A DNA stretch of 15,431 nt from an uncultured Bacillaceae bacterium (lineage in GTDB: Bacteria > Bacillota > Bacilli > Caldalkalibacillales > Caldalkalibacillaceae), in assembly GCA_937967685.1 (NCBI GenBank), contig CALBTX010000074.1:1-15431 (forward strand), given 5' to 3'. The position numbers were made by a program, and so were the translations under genes. Below, piece after piece: positions 1 to 7,479 of the stretch; within the stretch, counting starts at the first letter, position 1, and each line of letters begins with the position of its first letter. Under the pieces are notes generated by a model. The model saw only the letters and a list, made by a program, of their open reading frames with translations, did no database searches and had not been told where the DNA came from.

Positions 1-133
1 AAATATCAGACTAAAGCTTAAAGATGAGAAATGAGATCACCATGTTGGTCAGAAATGTCACGAATCACTTCCGTCGATGCCAATATCATTTCCTTCGGTG
101 TTTTCCTTCGGTGCTAATATCATTTCCTTAGTG
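1..133. other. Non-coding stretch after hemD, no hemB start seen
   Basis: This is the region immediately downstream of hemD as transcribed. In Bacillus the next gene, hemB, normally begins a few bases after hemD, but no convincing ribosome binding site plus hemB-like start is visible here. On the minus strand only ORFs of about 20 codons exist. Bases 82-129 are internally repeated. Bases 1-65 contain two loosely similar segments (minus strand GTGACATTTCTGACC and GTGATCTCATTTCTCATC), which remind me of the repeated ends of IS21-type elements. That resemblance is from memory and is weak. No terminator hairpin is evident. Confidence 0.5.
82..129. repeat. Short direct repeats downstream of hemD
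   Basis: The 14-mer AATATCATTTCCTT occurs at 82-95 and again at 116-129. The 12-mer TTTCCTTCGGTG occurs at 89-100 and 102-113, a 13-base tandem step. The arrangement looks like a small slippage duplication in non-coding DNA just after the hemD stop. No function can be assigned. Confidence 0.8.
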
Positions 134-961
134 CTAAGCTTCGCCGTTTTGACAATATCTGTCCAAAGCAGCGACCAGGCCTTGCAGCGTATATTCAGTC
201 GGCTGGACATGAACGCTGTATCCAAGCCGATTTGCTTCTCTTGCTGTCACCGGACCAATACACCCGACCGTGACCGACTTCAACACCTGCATTCTTTGGG
301 GCTCGAACAGATAAGTATTGAACCAGCGATCAAAGGCGCGTACGGTTGAGGGGCTGGTAAAGGTAAAAATATCGATGTCGCGGCGTTTGAGCTTGACTTG
401 CAATTCTTCTTTTTCCTCTTCCACGGGAAGCGTTCGATAAACGATCGCTTCATCCACAGTCCTGCCGTGCTTTTTGAGACGCTGGACCAAATGGGAACGA
501 ACAACGGCCGCCCTCGGAAACAAAATGTTCGCGCCGGGTGGTAGTTTTTCCAAAAGTAATTGAACAACTTCTTCCTGCTTAAAACGCCGAGGGATAAATA
601 GTTTTTGAAAACCTTCCTGTTCAAGCATACCTGCTGTTTTGGGACCAATCGCCGTCACGTTTTTGTTCAGTAAACGCTGCCAAAGCTCTTGGTCTTTCAT
701 TGGCATCCGTTCCCTGATCGCTTGGAGGAAAAAGCGCACGCCGTTCACGCTTGTAAACAATAGCATATCATAATCGTCAATGCGATCCAAAGCGGCGTAT
801 AAGGGCCTTAAATTTTCGGCTTGCGCAAAGCGAATAAAAGGAGAAACGTATGGAGCAGCTCCTTTTTGACGAAGCAAATGAGCCAGTTCTGCCGCTTGAA
901 GACAGGCCCTGGTGATCAAAACGGTTTTTCCTTTTAAGGCCGAACGCTTCCCTTCGTTCAT
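134..961 (-). CDS. hemD: Uroporphyrinogen-III synthase HemD
   Basis: Cyclizes hydroxymethylbilane, with inversion of ring D, to uroporphyrinogen III in the cytosol. It acts directly after HemC in heme and siroheme synthesis. The 275-residue product has the usual family length and its weakly conserved two-domain pattern: an N-terminal KGKTVLITR strand, then LLFTSVNGV, AIGPKTA, a central FPRA, IVYRT, DIFTFTSPSTVRAF, CIGPVTAREANRLG and the C-terminal YTLQGLV. The start is taken as the ATG at 961, whose ATGA overlaps the hemC stop. GGAAG lies 10 bases upstream. A TTG three codons earlier is in frame but would sit almost on top of that site. The overlap implies translational coupling with hemC. 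The C-terminus looks complete. Family identity rests on these motifs and on operon position. Confidence 0.93.
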   Translation of the reverse strand: MNEGKRSALKGKTVLITRACLQAAELAHLLRQKGAAPYVSPFIRFAQAENLRPLYAALDRIDDYDMLLFTSVNGVRFFLQAIRERMPMKDQELWQRLLNKNVTAIGPKTAGMLEQEGFQKLFIPRRFKQEEVVQLLLEKLPPGANILFPRAAVVRSHLVQRLKKHGRTVDEAIVYRTLPVEEEKEELQVKLKRRDIDIFTFTSPSTVRAFDRWFNTYLFEPQRMQVLKSVTVGCIGPVTAREANRLGYSVHVQPTEYTLQGLVAALDRYCQNGEA

Positions 962-1896
962 TGCAGCCAATCTTCCCGCACCTGATCCAAAATTTGCCCT
1001 GCCCCTCTTTCCTTCAACCGCTCAGCGAGCGCCTGGCCCGCTGACAGCGGATCAGTGTCTGTCAACGTCTCTTTCAAAATCGTTTTCCCGTCAGGCGTGC
1101 CCACCAGTCCGGTCAATGCCACTTGCCTTCCATCGGCACTCATCCGGGCATAACCGGCCAGCGGAATGTGGCAACTGCCATCCATTTCAGCGAGAAACGC
1201 TCTTTCGGCACGGACCGTCTGCATCGTCTCTCGATCATGAATGTGCCGCAGTAATTCATGCAGTTGATGATCGTCCTTGCGGCATTCAATGCCTAAAGCG
1301 CCCTGCCCAATGGCCGGCAAACAAACGTTAAGAGGCAAATATTCGGTGATGCGTTCATCCTCCCAGCCCATGCGTTTCATGCCTGCCGCCGCAAGAATAA
1401 TGGCATCATAGTTTTCTTCCTTTAATTTGCGCAAACGGGTATCGATATTGCCCCGTATCCAGCGAATTTTCAGATCGGGGCGGTAATGAAGGATTTGAGC
1501 CGAACGGCGCAGACTGCTCGTCCCGACGACAGAGCCGCTCGGCAAATCAGCCAAACGGACATGGTCATTAGCGATGAGACAATCTCTGGGATCCTCTCTC
1601 GTCGGAATACAGCCGATGACAAACTCGTCAGGAAGTTCAGCCGGCATATCTTTCATGCTGTGCACGGCCATATCAATGTCCCCGTCCAGCATTGCCTGTT
1701 CAATTTCTTTAATAAACAGCCCTTTTCCCCCGACCTTGGAAAGCATGACATCCACAATGCGGTCCCCTTTGGTCACAATCTCCTTAATTTCAAAAGTATA
1801 GGGCAAGTTTAACGCTTCCAGCTGTTGTATGACCCAACGGGTTTGCGTCAGCGCCAAGCGGCTTCTTCTGGAACCGACAATAATTTTTCGAGACAT
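958..1896 (-). CDS. hemC: Porphobilinogen deaminase (hydroxymethylbilane synthase) HemC
   Basis: Polymerizes four porphobilinogen molecules into hydroxymethylbilane on a covalently bound dipyrromethane cofactor. The 312-residue protein is full length. The cofactor cysteine is C242 in DGSCHIPLAG. The catalytic aspartate is D83 in HSMKDMP. The substrate-binding arginines are visible in GSRRSRLAL (R10-R13), SSLRR (R130, R131) and WIRGNIDTR (R148, R154). All key residues are present, so the enzyme should be active. The start is an ATG preceded by AGGAAGGA about five bases upstream. It lies 44 bases after hemX, and its stop overlaps the hemD start by four bases, so it is an internal gene of the hemAXCD operon. 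Confidence 0.98.
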   Translation of the reverse strand: MSRKIIVGSRRSRLALTQTRWVIQQLEALNLPYTFEIKEIVTKGDRIVDVMLSKVGGKGLFIKEIEQAMLDGDIDMAVHSMKDMPAELPDEFVIGCIPTREDPRDCLIANDHVRLADLPSGSVVGTSSLRRSAQILHYRPDLKIRWIRGNIDTRLRKLKEENYDAIILAAAGMKRMGWEDERITEYLPLNVCLPAIGQGALGIECRKDDHQLHELLRHIHDRETMQTVRAERAFLAEMDGSCHIPLAGYARMSADGRQVALTGLVGTPDGKTILKETLTDTDPLSAGQALAERLKERGAGQILDQVREDWLQ

Positions 1897-1940
1897 GTTA
1901 TCCTTCCTCTAACAAAATTGGCGAACGATTAATTGGCAAA

Positions 1941-2759
1941 CTATAGATGAAAATCGGAAAACGGAGTGGAAAACAGCACATTGACCATTAATACCGTAAA
2001 ACAGATGATGTTGAGTTGGGCAGATTTTTTTCCAGACCAGCCTTGATGAACGCGCTGGAAAAAATAAAGGGCGTAAACCAAGATCAAAAGCGCTGAAAAG
2101 ATCACTTTACCGTCCCAAAGCACAAAAAATTCCAGCGTATAATAGGCCCAGATCACACCTAATATCAGGCTTAAAAACAAAAGAGGCAACCCGATTAAAT
2201 TCAAGCGAAAGGCATAAAGATCCAGTTTCAAAAGTCCTGGCCAGCGCTTAAATCGGGGCCCCCATTTCTTTCTCTTTAAAAATATATGTTCCAACAAATA
2301 TAAACTGGACAAAACAAAAGATAGGGTAAACGCTGCATAACTAAACATAGCCATCGTCACATGAATCAGCACCCACTCAGAAGCCAGCTGTTCGGCAATC
2401 ACTTCGGAAAATTCGCGGCCGCGCACGAACAAGCTGAGAGAGACGACCGTGAACCCGATCACATTCGTAAAAAAAAGCAAAAAATCCATACGAAATATCC
2501 AATTGATCAATAAGCTCAAACTGATTAATATCCAGGCATAGAAAAACAAGGAGTCAAACTGGGAATCGATCGGCACGGATCGAACAGCCGCAAACTGAGC
2601 GAGCATATACACCGTTTGCAAACTCCAGACAATAGAAAGCAACCAGAAGGCCAGCCGATTTACCTTCCGGTTGTGTTGCAAAAAATCAATGAAATAGAGC
2701 AGCACACTCATCACGTGGATGAGGAGGATAAGCTGAAAAAACCAACTGTTTTCAAGCAC
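1941..2759 (-). CDS. hemX: HemX, membrane protein of the CcsA/CcmC-like family
   Basis: Integral membrane protein of 272 residues with about eight hydrophobic segments (roughly 5-26, 34-56, 68-89, 91-112, 129-160, 192-218, 225-243 and 254-270). It belongs to the cytochrome c assembly superfamily. In Bacillus subtilis HemX is known to lower the cellular level of HemA protein rather than to catalyse a step of the pathway. The tryptophan-rich heme-handling loop typical of CcsA/CcmC is degenerate here (WAYYTLEFFVLWDGK), as expected for HemX. The start is a GTG with AAGGAGG about 12 bases upstream. The N-terminal YFIDFLQHNRKVNR segment closely resembles what I recall of Bacillus HemX. It sits 45 bases after hemA in the same operon, consistent with a feedback partner of HemA. 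Confidence 0.93.
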   Translation of the reverse strand: MLENSWFFQLILLIHVMSVLLYFIDFLQHNRKVNRLAFWLLSIVWSLQTVYMLAQFAAVRSVPIDSQFDSLFFYAWILISLSLLINWIFRMDFLLFFTNVIGFTVVSLSLFVRGREFSEVIAEQLASEWVLIHVTMAMFSYAAFTLSFVLSSLYLLEHIFLKRKKWGPRFKRWPGLLKLDLYAFRLNLIGLPLLFLSLILGVIWAYYTLEFFVLWDGKVIFSALLILVYALYFFQRVHQGWSGKKSAQLNIICFTVLMVNVLFSTPFSDFHL

Positions 2760-2804
2760 GTTGTCAGAGAACCTCCTTGACTGACGGGGGTTTGGGCCCT
2801 GTGT

Positions 2805-4184
2805 TCAGAAGGCAGGAAGCTCTTTGCGCTGAACATTCCGGTAGTTTCGTTCCCTTTCTTTTTCAAGTGTTTGAGCCAACCGTTTGGCCTGTTCCACTTC
2901 TTCTTGCACCAACAATTCTTCTTCCAAGGCGAAAATATTTGTAAACATTTCCAAAGCTTTGTCGCCATCCGGCTGAGCGGCCAATTCTTTGATGCGCATA
3001 ATCGGGTCACGCATCATCTGGTTGATAATGCTTTTCGTATGCTTATTTAAAATTTTGCGTTCCCGTTCCGTCAAATCGGGCAGTTTATTTTCAATGCTTT
3101 GCATCGTTTGTTCCTGAATACTTAAGGCTTTCTGGCGCAGCGCCGTAATCAGGGGGACCACCCCGAGCGTGGATAACCACGTATTGAAATCATCCAGTTC
3201 CTGCTGGATGAGCCTTTGAATTTTTTGCGCTTCTTTTTCCCTTTCTTCCAAATTTGACTGAACGATGCCGTTCAAATCATCAATATCATACAGAAAGGCG
3301 TTTTCTACTTCATGAATGGCGGGATCCAAATCGCGCGGAACGGCGATATCGATAAAGAAAATGGGGTGTGCTTTCGACCTCGTCTTCATCACCCGCTCGA
3401 CGATCTCTTTTGTTAAAACATAGCCTTGCGCTCCGGTGGAACTGATGACTATGTCCACCCGGCCCAGACAATCTTCCAGTTGATCGTAGCGATAGGCGCT
3501 CCCCGAAAATTTGGCAGCCAAGGACTGTCCCCGTTCCAACGTGCGGTTGACGACGAACACTTCGCTGACCCCGTGATCACGCAAATGCTTGGCCGTTAGC
3601 TCGCTCATCTTTCCTGCGCCTAACAGCAGGACCGACTTTTGATCCAAATCGCCATAAATCTTCTTGCCCAGTTCGACAGCCGCATAACTGACAGAAACGG
3701 CGTGCTGACCGATTTCCGTTTCACTGTGCGCTTTTTTGGCAAACGTAATCACTTGCTTCAACAAAGTATTAAATATAATTCCGGTCGCTCCCTGTTCTTG
3801 GGCAGCGAAGAAGGCCTGCTTCATTTGACCCAATATTTGCGTCTCTCCAAGCACCATGGAATCCAAACCGACAGCCACCGCAAACAAATGACGGATGGCC
3901 TCATTCCCTTCCTTAATGTCCAAAAAGGAAACGAATTCTTCCCGGCGGACCCCAAACCACTCTGACAAAAACTTCTTGATGAAATGACGTCCGGTATGCA
4001 GCTGGTCGACAACAGCATACACTTCGGTCCGATTGCATGTCGACAAAATAGCGCATTCTAAAATACTTTTTGTCTGACGCAACTGATCTAAAGCGTCACC
4101 GAGTGCTTCATCAGCAAAGGAGAAGCGTTCGCGCAATTCTACCGGGGTATTTTTATAATTGAGGCCGACGGTCAGTAAATGCAT
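2805..4184 (-). CDS. hemA: Glutamyl-tRNA reductase HemA
   Basis: Reduces glutamate charged on tRNA-Glu to glutamate-1-semialdehyde with NADPH, the committed and regulated step of C5 tetrapyrrole synthesis. The catalytic domain carries the nucleophile C50 in STCNRTEVY. The signature GLDSMVLGETQILGQ is at 106-120. The Rossmann domain has LLLGAGKMSELTAKH (GAGKM at 189-193) and VVNRT. The C-terminal dimerization helices include TLGVVPLITALR and LNKHTKSIINQMMRDP. At 459 residues it is normal for the Bacillus type, with a charged C-terminal tail. The ATG start has an AGGGGG site about ten bases upstream. As first gene of the operon it is driven from a promoter in the preceding gap that carries a PerR box, so expression probably responds to peroxide and metal status. 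Confidence 0.98.
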   Translation of the reverse strand: MHLLTVGLNYKNTPVELRERFSFADEALGDALDQLRQTKSILECAILSTCNRTEVYAVVDQLHTGRHFIKKFLSEWFGVRREEFVSFLDIKEGNEAIRHLFAVAVGLDSMVLGETQILGQMKQAFFAAQEQGATGIIFNTLLKQVITFAKKAHSETEIGQHAVSVSYAAVELGKKIYGDLDQKSVLLLGAGKMSELTAKHLRDHGVSEVFVVNRTLERGQSLAAKFSGSAYRYDQLEDCLGRVDIVISSTGAQGYVLTKEIVERVMKTRSKAHPIFFIDIAVPRDLDPAIHEVENAFLYDIDDLNGIVQSNLEEREKEAQKIQRLIQQELDDFNTWLSTLGVVPLITALRQKALSIQEQTMQSIENKLPDLTERERKILNKHTKSIINQMMRDPIMRIKELAAQPDGDKALEMFTNIFALEEELLVQEEVEQAKRLAQTLEKERERNYRNVQRKELPAF

Positions 4185-4288
4185 TTGTCTGTTACCCCCT
4201 GAGCAGTCCGTGAAAGTGATTCTCTAGCCTTTTGTTTCTCTAGCCATGTCATGGCAATCATGACGCTCTTTCGTTTCAGTTTACCCAT
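4172..4288 (-). CDS. Possible 38-codon leader ORF overlapping the hemA start
   Basis: Downstream of the predicted hemA promoter an ATG at 4288 opens a frame of 38 codons ending in TGA at 4172-4174. It overlaps the first 13 bases of hemA in a different frame. The predicted peptide is basic (MGKLKRKS at the start), contains one tryptophan and no membrane segment. A weak AGGA lies about ten bases upstream. Such an arrangement could couple ribosome arrival to hemA translation, but a 38-codon frame of this kind can arise by chance and I do not recognise the peptide. Treat as a candidate only. Confidence 0.2.
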   Translation of the reverse strand: MGKLKRKSVMIAMTWLEKQKARESLSRTAQGVTDKCIY

Positions 4289-4311
4289 GAAACGATTGTC
4301 CTACTCTTATT

Positions 4312-4328
4312 TTAGAATTATTATAACA
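4312..4328 (-). promoter_or_regulatory. hemA operon promoter with overlapping PerR box
   Basis: On the minus strand TTATAATAATTCTAA (4326 down to 4312) matches the Bacillus Per box TTATAATNATTATAA at every specified position except one. The first seven bases contain a perfect -10 box, TATAAT (4325-4320), preceded by TGT, giving an extended -10. No good -35 hexamer is present at the expected distance, which fits an extended -10 promoter. The expected transcript start is about 130 bases before hemA. In B. subtilis the hemAXCDBL operon is a known PerR target, so position and sequence agree. Binding of PerR here would cover the -10 directly. The 234-base gap also contains a 9-base direct repeat (4221-4229, 4237-4245) and a 6-bp hairpin (4248-4264). 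Confidence 0.8.
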
Positions 4329-4418
4329 AACTTTCCTTGCCCCTATCCTGGATAAATGTGAAAAAAAAGCGAAAACCTTTTAATGACCAAACAGTATAGG
4401 CAATGATCAAGAAAACTT

Positions 4419-5006
4419 TTAGGCGATATAAGGCATTAACAGCTTCCAAACCTCCTCCTTCCCCTGTGCCGTTTGGGCTGAAAAAGGCACCACAGGCCCG
4501 TTTTCCACCGCTAGCGTTTCCCTGATGGTTTTAATCTGCCTTTGAATCTTCCCTTTGGGCACCTTGTCCGCTTTTGTGGCAATGAGCAGCATGGGTAGAC
4601 CGAGATGGTTGAGCCAATCAGCCATCCTGCGGTCATTTTCGGTCGGTTTATGCCTCATATCAACCAGCAAACAGACGAGACGCAAATGTTCTCTTGTGGC
4701 CATATACTGTTCAATAAACCGGCCCCATCTGGCCCGTTCCGCTTTGGACACTTTGGCGTACCCGTAACCGGGAACATCAACCAAAAAAAACTGCCCGTTA
4801 ATATTGTAAAAATTCAACGTCCGCGTTTTTCCCGGTTTGGCACTTGTTCTGGCCAAAGATTTGCGGCCAAGCATTTTATTAATAAAAGAAGATTTGCCCA
4901 CATTGGAACGCCCGGCCAAAGCAATTTCTGGCAGGGCGTCTTGCGGATATTGATCGGGACCGACCGCACTGATGGCCAGTTCCGCCTTTGTCACCTTCAT
5001 CATCAT
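4419..5006 (-). CDS. ysxC: Ribosome biogenesis GTPase YsxC/EngB
   Basis: Essential TrmE-Era-EngA-YihA family GTPase that assists late assembly of the large ribosomal subunit. All G motifs are present: G1 GRSNVGKS (32-39), the G2 threonine in KPGKTRTLN (T61), G3 DVPG (77-80), G4 TKAD (144-147) and G5 SAQ (176-178). At 195 residues it has the family's usual length. Three consecutive ATG codons (5006, 5003, 5000) are possible starts; the third matches the MKVTK start of Bacillus YsxC. GGAGG lies 4, 7 and 10 bases before them respectively, so the second or third is probably used. The start overlaps the lon stop, and the ribosome binding site lies inside the end of lon, indicating translation from the lon transcript. 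Confidence 0.97.
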   Translation of the reverse strand: MMMKVTKAELAISAVGPDQYPQDALPEIALAGRSNVGKSSFINKMLGRKSLARTSAKPGKTRTLNFYNINGQFFLVDVPGYGYAKVSKAERARWGRFIEQYMATREHLRLVCLLVDMRHKPTENDRRMADWLNHLGLPMLLIATKADKVPKGKIQRQIKTIRETLAVENGPVVPFSAQTAQGKEEVWKLLMPYIA

Positions 5007-7351
5007 CTGACCTCCGCTTGCGTCTTTTGACCCAGCGGTATTTTGTGGACGAGGGCATGTTTCAAGACGTCATCCATATGTTCCACTTGGACGATCTCCA
5101 GTTCCCGGCGGACGCTTTCGGCGATATCATCTACATCTTTGCTGTTCTCCCGGGGGATCAAAATTTTTTTCAATCCCGCCCGGTGGGCGGCTAGCGCTTT
5201 TTCTTTTAAACCGCCGATGGGCAGTACTCTTCCGCGAAGAGTAATTTCTCCTGTCATGCCGACCTCTTTTGCAATCGGAATGTCACTTAATGCGGAAACG
5301 AGCGCGGTGGCCATCGTAATGCCTGCTGAAGGCCCGTCTTTCGGAATGGCGCCTTCGGGCACATGAATGTGTATGTCCTGTTTTTCATGAAAATCTGCGG
5401 CGATACTGAGCTCCTCCGCCCTGGAACGGATATAGCTGAAAGCCGCTTGAGCTGATTCTTTCATCACTTCGCCCAGTTTTCCGGTCAATGTCAGTTTTCC
5501 TTTGCCGGGCAAGATCGTCACTTCGATGCTTAACGTATCTCCCCCGACGGGGGTCCAAGCCAGACCAGTGGCCACGCCCACCTGGTCTTGCCTTTCAGCC
5601 AACCCGTAGCGGTATTTCGGATTCCCGAGCAAATCTTCCAGCGTGTTTTCCGTGATGACCACTCTTTTCTTTTGGCCGGAAACAATAATTTTGGCCGCTT
5701 TACGGCAGACGGTGGCCAGCACCCGCTCCAAATGACGCACGCCCGCTTCACGTGTGTAGCGGCGGATGATTTTCAGGAGGGCATCTTCTTTAACTTGCAA
5801 TTGACTGCGTCCGAGCCCGTGTTCCTCCATTTGTTTCGGCAATAAATAGTTGGCGGCAATGGCTTTCTTTTCAATCTCCGTATAACCGGGTATCGTAATC
5901 AGTTCCATCCGGTCCAGCAATGGCCGGGGTATCGTGTGAGTCGTATTGGCCGTCGTAATAAACATCACTTTGGAAAGATCGTAAGGCTCTTCAATATAAT
6001 GATCGCTGAACGTGCTGTTTTGTTCCGGATCGAGCACCTCTAATAAAGCGCTGGCAGGGTCGCCGCGAAAATCGTTGGCCATCTTATCAATTTCGTCCAA
6101 TAAAAAGACAGGGTTGACCGTCCCCGCCGTTTTCATCCCTTGGATGATTCGACCGGGCAAAGCCCCGACATAAGTTCGGCGGTGACCGCGTATTTCGGCT
6201 TCGTCTCGCACGCCTCCGAGGGAAATGCGCACAAACTTGCGTCCCATCGCTTTAGCGATCGATTTTCCCAGAGACGTTTTGCCGACACCGGGCGGACCAA
6301 CCAGACACAAAATCGGCCCCTTGATCTTTTTGACCAGCTTTTGAACGGATAAATATTCCAACACGCGTTCTTTCGGTTTTTCCAAGCCGTAATGGTCGGC
6401 ATCCAAAATTTCCTCGGCTTTGTCAATGTCGATGCGATCCTCCGTCTCATCCGTCCACGGCAATTGGATAAGCCAATCAACATAATTGCGAATGACACTG
6501 CTCTCAGCTGAGGTGGGCGGCATTTTTTCATAACGGTCCAGTTCTTTTTCCGCTTTGGCACGCACGTTTTCGGGAACGTTCTTCTTTTCAAGCTGCTCTC
6601 TTAATTCAGCGACTTCCCCGGAACGCCCTTCCTTTTCGCCCAGTTCTTTCTGAATGGCTTTCATCTGTTCCCGCAAATAATATTCTTTTTGCGTCCTTTC
6701 CATCGACTTTTTGACCCGTTGGCCGATCTTTCTTTCCAGCTCCAACACTTCTTTTTCATTGCTCAAGATTTCCAAAATCTTTTGCAAGCGTTGACGCACG
6801 TGGAGAATTTCCAGAATTTCCTGTTTATCTTTGATTTTTAACGGCAGATGGCTGGCGATGACATCAGCCAGCCGACCGGGTTCTTCGATGTCTTGCACGG
6901 AAGCGAGTGTTTCGGGTGTTATTTTTTTGGATAGGGAGATGTATTGTTCAAACTGATTTAAAACCGATCTCATCAAAGCCTCTGTTTGCGGATCGGTGTC
7001 ATCTTCATTATGCAATTCTTCGATACGGACCAACATATATTCATCATTCGCCAAAAACTCCTGAATGCTTGCTCGATGCAACCCTTCAACCAAAACGCGG
7101 ATGGTCCCGTTGGGGAGTTTTAACATTTGCTTGACATGGGCCACGGTTCCGACCTTGAAGATTTGCTCTTCCGTCGGTTCGTCGAGGTGAACGTCCTCTT
7201 GGGTGGCCAGCAGGACATGGTGATCATCCACCATGCACTGTTCCAGCGCTTTGACGGATTTGTCACGTCCTACATCGAGGTGCAGCACCATCGTGGGATA
7301 AACAATGATCCCTCTTAAAGGCAACAGCGGAATGCTACGTTTTTCCCCCAT
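5003..7351 (-). CDS. lon: ATP-dependent protease LonA
   Basis: Cytosolic homo-oligomeric AAA+ serine protease that degrades damaged and regulatory proteins. The 782-residue product has an N-terminal substrate-binding domain (IPLLPLRGIIVYP start), a coiled-coil stretch at about 180-280, the AAA+ module with Walker A GPPGVGKTS (352-360) and Walker B VFLLDEIDK (415-423), and a C-terminal protease domain with the Ser-Lys dyad S675 (PKDGPSAG) and K718 (PIGGLKEK). The start is the ATG at 7351, preceded by GGAGGTGA with good spacing. A TTG 18 codons upstream keeps the frame open but has no ribosome binding site, and the extra residues are unlike Lon. It has its own promoter in the gap after lonB and overlaps ysxC downstream. 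Confidence 0.98.
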   Translation of the reverse strand: MGEKRSIPLLPLRGIIVYPTMVLHLDVGRDKSVKALEQCMVDDHHVLLATQEDVHLDEPTEEQIFKVGTVAHVKQMLKLPNGTIRVLVEGLHRASIQEFLANDEYMLVRIEELHNEDDTDPQTEALMRSVLNQFEQYISLSKKITPETLASVQDIEEPGRLADVIASHLPLKIKDKQEILEILHVRQRLQKILEILSNEKEVLELERKIGQRVKKSMERTQKEYYLREQMKAIQKELGEKEGRSGEVAELREQLEKKNVPENVRAKAEKELDRYEKMPPTSAESSVIRNYVDWLIQLPWTDETEDRIDIDKAEEILDADHYGLEKPKERVLEYLSVQKLVKKIKGPILCLVGPPGVGKTSLGKSIAKAMGRKFVRISLGGVRDEAEIRGHRRTYVGALPGRIIQGMKTAGTVNPVFLLDEIDKMANDFRGDPASALLEVLDPEQNSTFSDHYIEEPYDLSKVMFITTANTTHTIPRPLLDRMELITIPGYTEIEKKAIAANYLLPKQMEEHGLGRSQLQVKEDALLKIIRRYTREAGVRHLERVLATVCRKAAKIIVSGQKKRVVITENTLEDLLGNPKYRYGLAERQDQVGVATGLAWTPVGGDTLSIEVTILPGKGKLTLTGKLGEVMKESAQAAFSYIRSRAEELSIAADFHEKQDIHIHVPEGAIPKDGPSAGITMATALVSALSDIPIAKEVGMTGEITLRGRVLPIGGLKEKALAAHRAGLKKILIPRENSKDVDDIAESVRRELEIVQVEHMDDVLKHALVHKIPLGQKTQAEVR

Positions 7352-7432
7352 TTTCTCGTCACCTCCAAAATTCTGTCTCGCATCTACGGCTATATGACAT
7401 TGCAAACCATTTTCGTTCGGGATTCGAATTTA

Positions 7433-7461
7433 ATTGTATCTTATTCACAGGGGGTTGTCTA
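7433..7461 (-). promoter_or_regulatory. sigma-A promoter of lon
   Basis: On the minus strand TAGACA (7461-7456) and TACAAT (7438-7433) are separated by exactly 17 bases. Each hexamer matches the sigma-A consensus in five of six positions. Transcription would start near 7425, giving a leader of about 75 bases before lon. The -35 box lies mostly in the loop of the inverted repeat at 7448-7474, and one arm of that repeat fills most of the spacer. No CtsR-type heptad repeat or CIRCE element is seen. Confidence 0.7.
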
Positions 7462-7474
7462 ACATAACCCCCTG
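7448..7474. repeat. 9-bp perfect inverted repeat between lonB and lon
   Basis: Arms CAGGGGGTT (7448-7456) and AACCCCCTG (7466-7474) are perfectly complementary around a 9-base loop, starting a few bases after the lonB stop. Neither strand has a run of T after the arms, so it is not a standard intrinsic terminator. It could be an RNA hairpin closing the lonB message or, because it overlaps the lon -35 box and spacer, a protein-binding operator. Confidence 0.75.
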
Positions 7475-7479
7475 CACGG

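Noticed and set aside
77..349. Plus-strand ORF of 90 codons at the left edge
   Set aside because: It runs from the repeat region into the antisense of hemD, has no ribosome binding site and no recognisable domain.
962..970. TTG start for hemD three codons upstream of the ATG
   Set aside because: The GGAAG site would be only about one base away, whereas the ATG overlapping the hemC stop has a workable distance.
7352..7405. Upstream TTG start for lon adding 18 residues
   Set aside because: The ATG at 7351 has GGAGGTGA at good spacing and begins the conserved N-terminus; the added residues are unlike Lon proteins.
7448..7474. Inverted repeat after lonB as an intrinsic terminator
   Set aside because: Neither strand has a T tract after the stem, so it was listed as an inverted repeat instead.
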